Origin: Chitinophagaceae bacterium
GTDB lineage: Bacteria; Bacteroidota; Bacteroidia; Chitinophagales; Chitinophagaceae
DNA length: 7,429 nt
Direction of reading: 5' to 3'
NCBI GenBank assembly: GCA_947481355.1
Contig: CANKGM010000096.1
Location: 1 to 7,429 of the forward strand
Position numbers and translations under genes: made by a program. A model generated the notes under the pieces. It saw nothing but the letters and a program-made list of their open reading frames with translations, made no database searches and was not told the DNA's origin. Positions within the stretch are counted from its first letter, which is position 1. Each line of letters opens with the position of its first letter. Of this stretch, positions 1 through 6,015 are shown piece after piece.

Positions 1-339
1 ATCAATCGCTCTTACTTCTACATCCTCGTATTCCGACATGAATTTCTTAATCTCAATAATTTCTTCATCTTTTACAATAGCCGGTTTCCCATTCCAATAT
101 ACAAAATTCAGTATACCGTCCACATACCGAATCTCTGTCTTTAATTCTTCTGACACCCTGACAAATATATAACTCTTGAATAACGGCTCTTCAATAACCT
201 TGATTCGATCACTCCATTTTCGTCTAACCTTATTTAATGGGCAATAGGCTTCAATTCCTTTCAACTGCAAGGATTTAAAAATTTTCTTTTCCCATCTTGG
301 CTTGGTATACAAAGCATACCATTTCTTCACTTCACTCAT
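1..339 (-). CDS. UpxY/RfaH-like NusG-family transcription antiterminator (3' end outside window)
   Basis: The first 113 codons of a gene that runs off the left edge are visible, starting at ATG 337-339 and open to base 1. The N-terminus (W-Y-A-L-Y-T-K-P-R-W-E-K-K around residues 7-19, then a G-x-E-A-Y-C-P segment and P-L-F-x-S-Y-I-F-V near residues 54-62) is the NGN domain of the NusG superfamily. Its style is that of the specialised paralogues (UpxY, RfaH) rather than housekeeping NusG. In the known family the NGN domain binds RNA polymerase and suppresses termination in one long operon. In Bacteroides the upxY gene is first in a capsule operon, so I infer that a polysaccharide operon may lie to the left. 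The expected C-terminal KOW domain would be outside the window. No Shine-Dalgarno is visible. A promoter and leader hairpin precede it. The family call is firm; the target operon is unknown. Confidence 0.85.
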   Translation of the reverse strand, partial: MSEVKKWYALYTKPRWEKKIFKSLQLKGIEAYCPLNKVRRKWSDRIKVIEEPLFKSYIFVRVSEELKTEIRYVDGILNFVYWNGKPAIVKDEEIIEIKKFMSEYEDVEVRAID

Positions 340-416
340 TGTATATTTTTTATGGCTTCGCCACCTCAGTCACATGATTAAATTGGACCGAGAAACCCTA
401 TTGAATGCTTGAATGG

Positions 417-441
417 GTCTTACTAATGTGTGCTGTAAGAC
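417..441 (-). promoter_or_regulatory. hairpin at the 5' end of the antiterminator leader
   Basis: GTCTTAC (417-423) and GTAAGAC (435-441) form a perfect 7-bp stem with an 11-nt loop. With the promoter at 450-457 this hairpin would fall at the very 5' end of the mRNA. It could stabilise the transcript or act as a regulatory element. It is not followed by a U run, so it is unlikely to be an attenuator. Confidence 0.4.
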
Positions 442-449
442 TTGCTAAT

Positions 450-477
450 CAAAGATAGCTCAATTAACAGAAGTCAA
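450..477 (-). promoter_or_regulatory. Bacteroidota-type promoter for the antiterminator gene
   Basis: Read on the minus strand there is a perfect -7 element TATCTTTG (457 to 450), with TTG 17 nt upstream (477 to 475). This fits the phylum consensus TTG-N17-23-TAnnTTTG. Transcription would start at about 440-445, leaving a leader of about 100 nt before the ATG at 339. The match is seen in the sequence; activity is inferred. Confidence 0.6.
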
Positions 478-522
478 TCTTTGCGTTAACAATTAATTAT
501 CAACACATTATAAAAAATGAAA

Positions 523-611
523 AGGGAGATAAAAGCCTAGAAGAGAAGTTGGCATATTCAGTGTTTTGCAATGAGTATACCTATAATTCTCTCCCTATCT
601 TTTATCTCCCT
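523..611 (-). terminator. 13-bp inverted repeat, possible terminator of the M28 gene
   Basis: AGGGAGATAAAAG (523-535) is the exact reverse complement of 599-611, with 63 nt between the arms. A nested 6-bp pair, AGAGAA (542-547) with TTCTCT (587-592), extends the fold. On the minus strand the second arm runs straight into a T-rich stretch (TTTTCATTTTTT), as in an intrinsic terminator, and it lies about 100 bp after the M28 stop codon. The long loop and A/T-rich stem make termination uncertain. It may instead belong to the repeat families seen elsewhere in the window. Confidence 0.4.
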
Positions 612-711
612 GTTCACTTGTTTTTCATCTTCTAAATTTAACGAAAAATGAAGAAGAATATTACGCAGATGGCTTACTAAATCATCAAGCCAACATGCTT
701 AAAGATGCTAA

Positions 712-2244
712 TTAATCTAACTTTTTATCCCTCACGATCATTTTATCACGATTCGCCATTTCCCATGCCGTATGAAAGACTAATTGTGCACGTTTTGCCA
801 TCAAGTCATAGTTAATTTTGTCGGGGGTATCGGTTGGTTGATGATAATCTGCCAATAACATGCCATCATAATAGAATATGATAGGTACGCCCTTGCTAGC
901 AAAATTATAATGATCACTTCTGTAATAAATTCGCTGAGGATCTTTAGGATCATTGAATTTATAATCCAATACAAGCTTTGTAAACTGTTTGTTAACGCCT
1001 TCACTGATTGGCTTTAATTCAGTACTCAATTTATCATCTCCAACAACATAAATATAATTCGTTGTATCGCCTGAAGTGCGCTCTGTATCTATCCTTCCGA
1101 TCATATCAATATTAAGATCAGCAGTAACTTTATCCAATGGAATAGTTGGGTGATTTGAAAAATACTCAGACCCCCAAAGGCCTTTTTCTTCACCACTTAC
1201 TGTCATAAATAGGATGTTACGACGTGGCCCTTTTCCTGCAGCTTTTGCTTTTACAAATGCTTCTGCTATCTCCAAAACAGAAACAGTTCCGGAGCCATCA
1301 TCATCGGCACCATAGTAGATAACATCACCATCTTTCCCTAAGTGATCATAATGTGCAGTAACCACTAACCACTCATCTGATTTATCTGAACCTTCCAAAA
1401 TACCCAATACATTGCTACTAGCCAACTCCGTGACTGCCTTTTGAAATGAAAGTTTAATATTGGCGTTGATCACGGTACCAGCAACTTTGCCTTTTTTTCC
1501 AGCCTCTTTCCAAGCAGTCCAACATGAATCACTTCCCGCAATCGCTGAAGCTGTTTTATCAGAGATGGTATAAATATTAGGAAATACTTCAGCCTTAAAT
1601 ATGTCATTGCTCATCGCTCCAGCTGGTTTACCCGACTTGCGAGGAAAACCTCCACCAGAAATAAGTATTGCCGCAGCACCTTTGCTTCGAGCAGTGAGCA
1701 TTTTACCATACATGCCAGAGGATGCCATGTATCCAGATTGAGAAGGTTTAAAATCTGCAGGGGCACCTTCCATAATTAATACCGCTTTGCCAGCTACATT
1801 TAGTCCAGCATAATCATCCACATCCTTATCAACAATGCCATGTCCAACAAAAACAATTTCAGAAAAATTATTGGTTACGTTATTGTTTAAATAGTACGAC
1901 GGAACAAAGTCTTTATTCAGCTCAAACCCTTTACCATCAAGCATTAGATCAACGCCCAACACAGTATCTTTATACACTGGATAGGACATTTGATAAGACC
2001 CATTATTCCCTGGTTTTAGTCCGAGTGAAGCAAAATGATTTTCAATATATGCTGCTGCCTTACGTTGACCAGGACTAGCAGTTTCGCGGCCTTCCATTTC
2101 TTTTCCAGCTACAATATAGAGATGCTTACTAAGGTCTTCCGCCGTGATGGTTGCTGCAAATGTTTTTGAAACAGATACTATTTTTTGAGCAAAAGAAGTT
2201 AACCCTAAGAATGAAAAGATAAAAATGATAAGAAGTTTTTGCAT
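712..2244 (-). CDS. exported M28-family zinc peptidase with PA-domain insertion
   Basis: This is a 510-aa protein. Residues 1-20 look like a Sec signal peptide: two basic-flanked residues, a hydrophobic run and S-F-A-Q at the likely cleavage site. Residues from about 125 to 265 (V-F-V-G-H-G-I-V, then A-G-K-A-V-L-I-M, then A-A-A-I-L-I) resemble a protease-associated insertion. The catalytic domain then shows all five M28 zinc sites in order: H298 (T-A-H-Y-D-H-L-G), D315 (G-A-D-D-D-G-S-G), E353 with the general base E352 (S-G-E-E-K-G), D380 (N-I-D-M-I-G-R) and H445 (S-D-H-Y-N-F). The family comprises aminopeptidases and carboxypeptidases with a di-zinc centre; substrate cannot be read from sequence. 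It is probably periplasmic or surface-located, and no type IX secretion C-terminal domain is evident. It appears monocistronic. The start is ATG without a Shine-Dalgarno sequence. Confidence 0.9.
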   Translation of the reverse strand: MQKLLIIFIFSFLGLTSFAQKIVSVSKTFAATITAEDLSKHLYIVAGKEMEGRETASPGQRKAAAYIENHFASLGLKPGNNGSYQMSYPVYKDTVLGVDLMLDGKGFELNKDFVPSYYLNNNVTNNFSEIVFVGHGIVDKDVDDYAGLNVAGKAVLIMEGAPADFKPSQSGYMASSGMYGKMLTARSKGAAAILISGGGFPRKSGKPAGAMSNDIFKAEVFPNIYTISDKTASAIAGSDSCWTAWKEAGKKGKVAGTVINANIKLSFQKAVTELASSNVLGILEGSDKSDEWLVVTAHYDHLGKDGDVIYYGADDDGSGTVSVLEIAEAFVKAKAAGKGPRRNILFMTVSGEEKGLWGSEYFSNHPTIPLDKVTADLNIDMIGRIDTERTSGDTTNYIYVVGDDKLSTELKPISEGVNKQFTKLVLDYKFNDPKDPQRIYYRSDHYNFASKGVPIIFYYDGMLLADYHQPTDTPDKINYDLMAKRAQLVFHTAWEMANRDKMIVRDKKLD

Positions 2245-2355
2245 AAGAAGTAGAAATTTATCGATTAAGATGAATTATTTATCTAAGGGCAATATCGCTC
2301 AAAAAACTGAAATGTTAGGCATGATTTGCTACCAATCATCACAATATAGCATACC

Positions 2356-2371
2356 AAAAAGGTACCTTTTT
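2356..2371. repeat. 16-bp perfect palindrome between rpiB and the M28 gene
   Basis: AAAAAGGTACCTTTTT reads identically on both strands. It lies 112 bp upstream of the M28 start and 100 bp after the rpiB stop. It could be a protein-binding operator for the M28 gene or a weak two-way terminator (6-bp stem, GTAC loop, T5 tail). A second small inverted repeat, ATCAAC/GTTGAT (2417-2422 and 2431-2436), lies closer to rpiB and lacks a U tract. I found no convincing M28 promoter in this 227-bp gap. Confidence 0.45.
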
Positions 2372-2471
2372 AATAACCTAAAATATTAAACCTAATCTGC
2401 AGAAGGTGAGAGTGATATCAACCGTGATTTGTTGATCAAAATAAGCTGAAAAATAAAAAGAGAATGAAAAA

Positions 2472-2897
2472 CTAAATCTTGCCAACACGCGTTGCATGGC
2501 GTCCCCCTTCAAATTCAGTTGAAAGGAACACATCCACCATCTCTAATGCTGCGTCTACCGGAACGAAACGCGCAGGTATGCATATTATATTGGCATCATT
2601 ATGTGCACGAGCTAGGATGGCAATTTCCTTTTCCCAACAAATTGCTGCGCGAACGCCAGCATGTTTATTTGCAGTAATGGCCACTCCATTTGCAGAGCCA
2701 CAAACCAGTACGCCAAACAGTGATGATCCGTTTTCAACGGCAAGTGCCACGGCATGCGCATAATCAGGATAGTCGCAAGACGCTTCAGTGAAGGTTCCCA
2801 AATCATTTACTTCAAATCCTGCTTGTACAAGATGATCTTTGATTGCTTCTTTGTAATTGAAGCCTGCATGATCTGAACCGATGGCTATTTTTGTCAT
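2472..2897 (-). CDS. rpiB: ribose 5-phosphate isomerase B
   Basis: This 141-aa protein has the usual length for the RpiB/LacAB family. It interconverts ribose 5-phosphate and ribulose 5-phosphate in the non-oxidative pentose phosphate pathway, in the cytoplasm. Recognised elements are G-S-D-H-A-G-F at residues 7-13, D-Y-P-D-Y-A at 42-47, the phosphate/active-site loop V-C-G-S-A-N-G at 65-71 containing the catalytic C66, the A-N-K segment at 76-78, H99 in A-H-N-D-A-N, and R133/H134/R137 near the C-terminus. C66 and H99 fall at the same numbers as in E. coli RpiB. The loop reads GSANG where many homologues have GTGIG, which I regard as a normal variant. It follows tatC by 21 nt on the same strand, so the two are probably co-transcribed. 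Confidence 0.95.
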   Translation of the reverse strand: MTKIAIGSDHAGFNYKEAIKDHLVQAGFEVNDLGTFTEASCDYPDYAHAVALAVENGSSLFGVLVCGSANGVAITANKHAGVRAAICWEKEIAILARAHNDANIICIPARFVPVDAALEMVDVFLSTEFEGGRHATRVGKI

Positions 2898-2918
2898 ACT
2901 AAAAGAATTAATTAGAAT

Positions 2919-3782
2919 TTATTCCCAATCCTTATCCCTATTCTTGCTCACTCGAACTGCAATGATGATACTTATTTCGTACAACATCACGAGTGGAATG
3001 ACAACAATCAACTGTGATCCCCAATCGGGTGAAGGCGTAATTACTGCTGCCAAAACAAGCAATACAACATAGGCATATTTGCGGTATGTTCTTAAAAACC
3101 CAGGAGTAATAATACCGAGCTTAGCAAGCACCCAAGTAGCCATCGGCAATTCAAACGCTACACCAGCACCTAAGGTAATATCAATCAATGTATCTAGGTA
3201 ATCACTCAGCGTAGGCATATAATTGATAGAGCCTAATGTTCCAATGGTATAGTTAGCTAAAAAATTAAAGGTGAAAGGGGCCAACATAAAATAGCCAAAG
3301 CAGGCGCCAATAAAGAAAAATGTACTGACCCAAAAAATAATTCCACTGGTGTACTTAAGTTCACTAGGCTTTAACGCTGGGCGAATAAACTTCCATACTT
3401 CCCAACAAATCAATGGGAAGGCAACAATCATGCCCCCCACAAATGCAATAGTGATGCTAGACATAAATGTTCCACTGATGGAATTGACTTGGAGGTTCAA
3501 CTTCATCGGAGGCATACATAAGGAGTCGCCCATTCCCAAGAGATGACTCATTTTACAAAAAACACGGTATGAGATAAAGTCATTTCGAGTAGGCCCCATA
3601 ATGACGATATCAAATATTTCATCGATATAAATGAAGAATAATATTGCACATACTACAATGGTTATAACAGAACGAACGATATGCCAACGAAGTACTTCAA
3701 GATGATCTACGAAACTCATCTCCGATTCGGGGTCACCTACATTCCTAAGGCGTTTAAAAAAAGATGGTTCTGTTGCCAACAA
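2919..3782 (-). CDS. tatC: Sec-independent (twin-arginine) translocase subunit TatC
   Basis: This polytopic inner-membrane protein recognises twin-arginine signal peptides of folded exported proteins. Diagnostic segments are M-S-F-V-D-H-L-E-V-L-R-W at residues 22-33 (cytoplasmic N-terminus and TM1 entry), F-P-L-I-C-W-E-V-W-K-F-I-R-P-A-L at 122-137, E141 (at the place of the E. coli signal-peptide-binding E103), F-E-L-P at 210-213 (with the buried Glu of TM4) and A-A-V-I-T-P near 245-250. About six hydrophobic segments are visible. The first periplasmic loop (about 55-105) is longer than in E. coli. The full frame gives 287 aa but begins with TTG; the first ATG is at 3717-3719 and would give 266 aa. 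I keep the longer form because E-S-E-M-S-F-V-D-H-L-E reads like continuous coding sequence, but the start is unsure. tatA/B is not in the window. Confidence 0.93.
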   Translation of the reverse strand: MLATEPSFFKRLRNVGDPESEMSFVDHLEVLRWHIVRSVITIVVCAILFFIYIDEIFDIVIMGPTRNDFISYRVFCKMSHLLGMGDSLCMPPMKLNLQVNSISGTFMSSITIAFVGGMIVAFPLICWEVWKFIRPALKPSELKYTSGIIFWVSTFFFIGACFGYFMLAPFTFNFLANYTIGTLGSINYMPTLSDYLDTLIDITLGAGVAFELPMATWVLAKLGIITPGFLRTYRKYAYVVLLVLAAVITPSPDWGSQLIVVIPLVMLYEISIIIAVRVSKNRDKDWE

Positions 3783-3798
3783 GTAAAATTTAGAGTGG

Positions 3799-3806
3799 CA
3801 AAGTTA
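3799..3806 (-). promoter_or_regulatory. candidate -7 promoter element for tatC-rpiB
   Basis: Read on the minus strand the sequence is TAACTTTG, a full match to TAnnTTTG. No TTG lies at the usual upstream distance; that position is occupied by the first words of the repeat cluster. Transcription would begin near 3792, giving a leader of only about 10 nt for the TTG start or about 73 nt for the ATG at 3719. Confidence 0.4.
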
Positions 3807-3826
3807 ATGAAAATTGCTTAGAGAAG

Positions 3827-4138
3827 GGGAATAGTGAATACAGAAAAGGGGCAGAGGCACAAAGGCACGAAGGGAGGCAAGAGGGAATAGGCAATAGTGA
3901 ATACAAAAAGGCACAGAGCGCCAAGCGTTCAGCGTAAAGCGATAAAAAAAGGGGCAGAGGTACAAAGGCACAAAGCAAGGCAATAGGGAAGAGGCAATAG
4001 GCAATAGTGAATATAGAAAAGGTGCATGGGTACAAAGGCACAGAGCGTAAAGCGTCAAGCGCGCGAAGCGCCAAGCGTAAAGCGTAAAGCGTCAAGCGTT
4101 CAGCGTAAAGCGCGCGAAGCGCACAGCGCCAAGCGTTT
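3827..4138. repeat. composite cluster of degenerate 7-nt repeats (GGCAATA, GGCACAAAG and AGCGTAA types)
   Basis: This accounts for most of the 356-bp gap between tatC and the next gene. A compound module occurs three times, starting at 3827, 3883 and 3979. Each begins with words of the form GGCAATA in exact 7-nt phase (two at 3827 and 3834; three at 3883, 3890 and 3897; five at 3979, 3986, 3993, 4000 and 4007), and each series ends with GTGAATA. These are followed by an A-rich GAAAAGG-like stretch, GGCACAAAG-type words and, in copies two and three, AGCG heptads. All words point the same way. The minus strand stays open in two frames across much of it, but the translation is low-complexity Leu/Ala/Cys/Pro-rich and is not a credible protein. 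Confidence 0.9.
4044..4138. repeat. 13-word AGCGTAA heptad array ending at a stop codon
   Basis: AGCG begins at 4044, 4051, 4058, 4067, 4074, 4081, 4088, 4095, 4102, 4109, 4118, 4125 and 4132. Ten of the twelve steps are 7 nt. Both exceptions are 9 nt and have the same extra CG (AGCGCGCGA). Four more words in perfect phase lie at 3917-3944. The variable letters are mostly TAA, TCA, CCA or TTC. The final word ends at 4138, directly against the stop codon of the neighbouring gene (4139-4141). Confidence 0.95.
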
Positions 4139-4924
4139 TCAAAACTCCACGCCCCCAACCTGTATATCCACCACCCGCCAATGACCATCTAATGAAACTA
4201 ACTCTACACGCCAATCACCTTTTACTATATCACACTGATCTAGATAGCAATTTGCCACTTCATGCACTCCCTGGAATACTAGCCTGTCGTGTATAATTTT
4301 TTTGGCAAGTACCTCAATAGACCTGCAAACCGTTTTTTGAACTTTTTTATGATATCTGTCTATGACATAATGAAATTCAGGCTCAGATAGGTTGGTAAAA
4401 TTGTTCAATCGCACTCTTCGATTCAACTGGGTAAAGTCATTATCATGCTCTTTATTCAAAACCGCTTCAATCAACCTGCTGACTTTCTCATCCTCCATGG
4501 AAGCACCTGTTTCTTCCCCAACCCGATCATAGATAAAACAAAACTGCATCTCCTCTGGATGAGACGGAAGTTGAATATCAAAAAAAACTTCAGTTAGATA
4601 TCGATAGCGATCTCGAACATTTGTGATTCGATCATTAAATATCAATAAAATGCGATGATACCTGAGTTGAACCGACCACCTTGCAACATGATTATACACT
4701 TCAATGTCTGATAAATTCTCATGCGGAAGTATAGTCTCAAACAGCTTTATCTTATCCCGGATACGGATTGTTAAGGATGGAGAATGATGATTCCTCTCTG
4801 GAATAGTTTGCTTCAAAACAGTGGAATGCAACTCACCCGATTCTGTATTCGACTGATGGGTTTCTTTTTCTTCACCCATTTTAAAATTGGAAGCAATCTG
4901 CTTTGATACTAAGCTTGAGTCCAT
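4139..4924 (-). CDS. hypothetical protein, 261 aa, family not recognised
   Basis: I do not recognise this protein. It has an ATG start, balanced natural composition and no signal peptide or membrane segment, so it is probably a real cytoplasmic protein. Residues 1-50 are polar and rich in S, T, E, H and N, and are likely disordered; M16 is an alternative start. From about 51 onward it looks folded, with alternating hydrophobic/charged segments (T-I-R-I-R-D-K-I-K-L-F; R-I-L-L-I-F-N-D-R-I; M-Q-F-C-F-I-Y-D-R), a likely long helix around 183-215 and a C-terminal beta-hairpin-like stretch (D-W-R-V-E-L-V then H-W-R-V-V-D-I-Q). Cysteines are at 129, 200, 226 and 231, without a clear metal-binding pattern. 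It stands alone, divergent from yidD across 123 bp. Its stop codon abuts the heptad array, so no normal terminator follows. Confidence 0.75.
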   Translation of the reverse strand: MDSSLVSKQIASNFKMGEEKETHQSNTESGELHSTVLKQTIPERNHHSPSLTIRIRDKIKLFETILPHENLSDIEVYNHVARWSVQLRYHRILLIFNDRITNVRDRYRYLTEVFFDIQLPSHPEEMQFCFIYDRVGEETGASMEDEKVSRLIEAVLNKEHDNDFTQLNRRVRLNNFTNLSEPEFHYVIDRYHKKVQKTVCRSIEVLAKKIIHDRLVFQGVHEVANCYLDQCDIVKGDWRVELVSLDGHWRVVDIQVGGVEF

Positions 4925-5047
4925 GTACGTTTTTTTCTAAATTTCGTACCTAAACATGCCCATATCAAGTTAAAATCAACTGCGGATAGAAGGAATTTAC
5001 CCAAATAGAGCATGGGTTTTCACCGAAATGAATAGCTTTACCAATAG

Positions 5048-5287
5048 ATGATAAAGCTCAACGTACTATTTAGAAAGGTATTGATTGCCCCTTTTGTTTT
5101 ATTAATCAATCTCTATAGATTGACCATCTCACCATGGATTGGACCAAAGTGCAGGTATACGCCCACCTGCTCGCAATATGCGCTTGATGCGTTTAGAAAA
5201 TACGGAGTAATTAAAGGGTTTTGGAAATCCCTCAAACGAGTCTCACGATGCCATCCTTGGGGAGGAAGTGGTTATGACCCTGCCTGA
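5048..5287 (+). CDS. yidD: YidD membrane protein insertion efficiency factor
   Basis: This 79-aa protein has the typical length for the YidD (DUF37) family. These small, membrane-associated proteins help YidC/Sec insert inner-membrane proteins. Diagnostic sequence runs from residue 22 on: L-Y-R-L-T-I-S-P-W-I-G-P, then C35-R-Y-T-P-T-C41-S-Q-Y-A, K-Y-G near 51-53, and the end R-C68-H-P-W-G-G-S-G-Y-D-P. The hydrophobic, basic-flanked N-terminal segment (residues 3-27) fits an amphipathic membrane helix. It is the only plus-strand gene here. In many bacteria yidD sits directly after rnpA; here it lies about 1.2 kb away on the opposite strand. Its last 16 bases overlap the end of sodA. A weak -7-like TAGCTTTA lies at 5033-5040. 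Confidence 0.95.
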   Translation: MIKLNVLFRKVLIAPFVLLINLYRLTISPWIGPKCRYTPTCSQYALDAFRKYGVIKGFWKSLKRVSRCHPWGGSGYDPA

Positions 5288-5877
5288 AAGCGCTCAGCAA
5301 TTTTTTTCCAGCTTACTACCGCCCAAAAAGCATTAAGGTATTCGGCTCTGCGGTTTTGATATTTCAAATAGTATGCGTGTTCCCAAACATCAACACCCAA
5401 CAATGGAATTCCTTTTACTTCGGCAACGTCCATCAATGGATTGTCTTGATTAGGAGTGGATGAAATTTCTAGTTTACCATCTTTCAACAACAACCAAGCC
5501 CATCCACTTCCAAAACGTGTCATACCAGCGTTGTTGAACTTTTCTTTGAATGCATCGAATGATCCAAAAGAGGCATCAATTGCAGCAGCAAGTGCACCTT
5601 CTGGAGTGCCGCCTGCATGAGGCGCAAGACTTTCCCAGAAAAAACTATGGTTCCAATGTCCACCACCGTTATTACGAACAGCAGGTGAAATAGATCCTGC
5701 AACAGCAACCAATTCTCCAATAGATTTCCCTTCATTCGGTGTTCCAGCAACAGCTTTATTTAGATTATCTACATACGCTTGGTGATGCTTACCATGATGG
5801 ATCTGCATTGTTAATGTATCGATATGTGGCTCAAGTGCGTCGTGTGAATATGGTAAAGCAGGTAATGTAAATGACAT
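5272..5877 (-). CDS. sodA: superoxide dismutase, Fe/Mn family (Mn-type features)
   Basis: This 201-aa protein has no signal peptide, so it is a cytoplasmic enzyme that converts superoxide to oxygen and hydrogen peroxide. The four metal ligands are visible: H27 (M-Q-I-H-H-G-K-H-H), H77 (H-W-N-H-S-F-F-W), D163 and H167 (G-V-D-V-W-E-H-A-Y-Y). The metal-tuning positions favour manganese: glycine precedes the H-W-N-H-S motif (G-G-G-H) and the outer-sphere glutamine is in T-P-N-Q-D-N-P (Q144). Iron enzymes usually carry this Gln near the second His ligand. Cambialistic use cannot be excluded. Its 3' end overlaps yidD tail to tail by 16 bp, encoding its final A-G-S. It probably has its own transcript, but I found no convincing promoter in the 137-bp gap upstream. 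Confidence 0.95.
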   Translation of the reverse strand: MSFTLPALPYSHDALEPHIDTLTMQIHHGKHHQAYVDNLNKAVAGTPNEGKSIGELVAVAGSISPAVRNNGGGHWNHSFFWESLAPHAGGTPEGALAAAIDASFGSFDAFKEKFNNAGMTRFGSGWAWLLLKDGKLEISSTPNQDNPLMDVAEVKGIPLLGVDVWEHAYYLKYQNRRAEYLNAFWAVVSWKKIAERFQAGS

Positions 5878-5921
5878 AATTATAAATTTTGGATAAAGTT
5901 AATTAATTAAAGCAACTTATG

Positions 5922-6015
5922 AAAGGCACAAGTATATTAAAAGGCACAAAGAATTAAAAAAGAATATTGAACAAGATAAACTGTATTGTAATCTCCTTTG
6001 TGCCTCGATGCCTTT
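5922..6015. repeat. paired GGCACAAAG repeat between tadA and sodA, possible terminator
   Basis: AGGCACAAAG (5942-5951) is exactly complementary to 5996-6005 with 44 nt between the arms. An outer pair, AAAGGCA (5922-5928) with TGCCTTT (6009-6015), nests around it. A direct copy, AAAGGCACAAG, lies at 5922-5932. The outer right arm touches the tadA stop codon at 6015-6017. On the minus strand the inner stem is followed by TTTT, so it could end tadA transcripts. The word is the same as in the cluster at 3850-3980, so this is a second genomic copy of that repeat family. Confidence 0.75.

Larger units (their letters stand above)
340..711. other. 372-bp non-coding region between the M28 peptidase and the antiterminator gene
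   Basis: No convincing gene lies here. Going leftward on the minus strand it holds the 3' flank of the M28 gene, a 13-bp inverted repeat that ends in a T-rich run (523-611), a TAnnTTTG promoter (450-477), a 7-bp hairpin (417-441) and the remaining leader of the antiterminator gene. The only start-like plus-strand feature is an 11-codon frame at 648-680, too short to call. Confidence 0.7.

Noticed and set aside
648..680. Eleven-codon plus-strand frame (M-K-K-N-I-T-Q-M-A-Y)
   Set aside because: Too short, with no promoter or conservation evidence; it probably occurs by chance in A-rich DNA.
801..1004. Minus-strand 67-codon frame inside the M28 gene
   Set aside because: It is a shifted frame within a gene whose metal-binding residues are all present.
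2479..2763. Plus-strand open frames opposite rpiB
   Set aside because: They are antisense to a gene with complete active-site motifs and resemble nothing known.
3827..4138. CRISPR array
   Set aside because: The period is 7 nt, there are no constant 20-40 nt repeats with unique spacers, and no cas genes are nearby.
3790..4188. Minus-strand open frame of 132 codons, with a second one at 3804-4058
   Set aside because: Both run through the repeat cluster. The translations are low-complexity Leu/Ala/Cys/Pro repeats, and the first overlaps the end of the 261-aa gene in another frame. Open frames are a by-product of stop-free heptad words.
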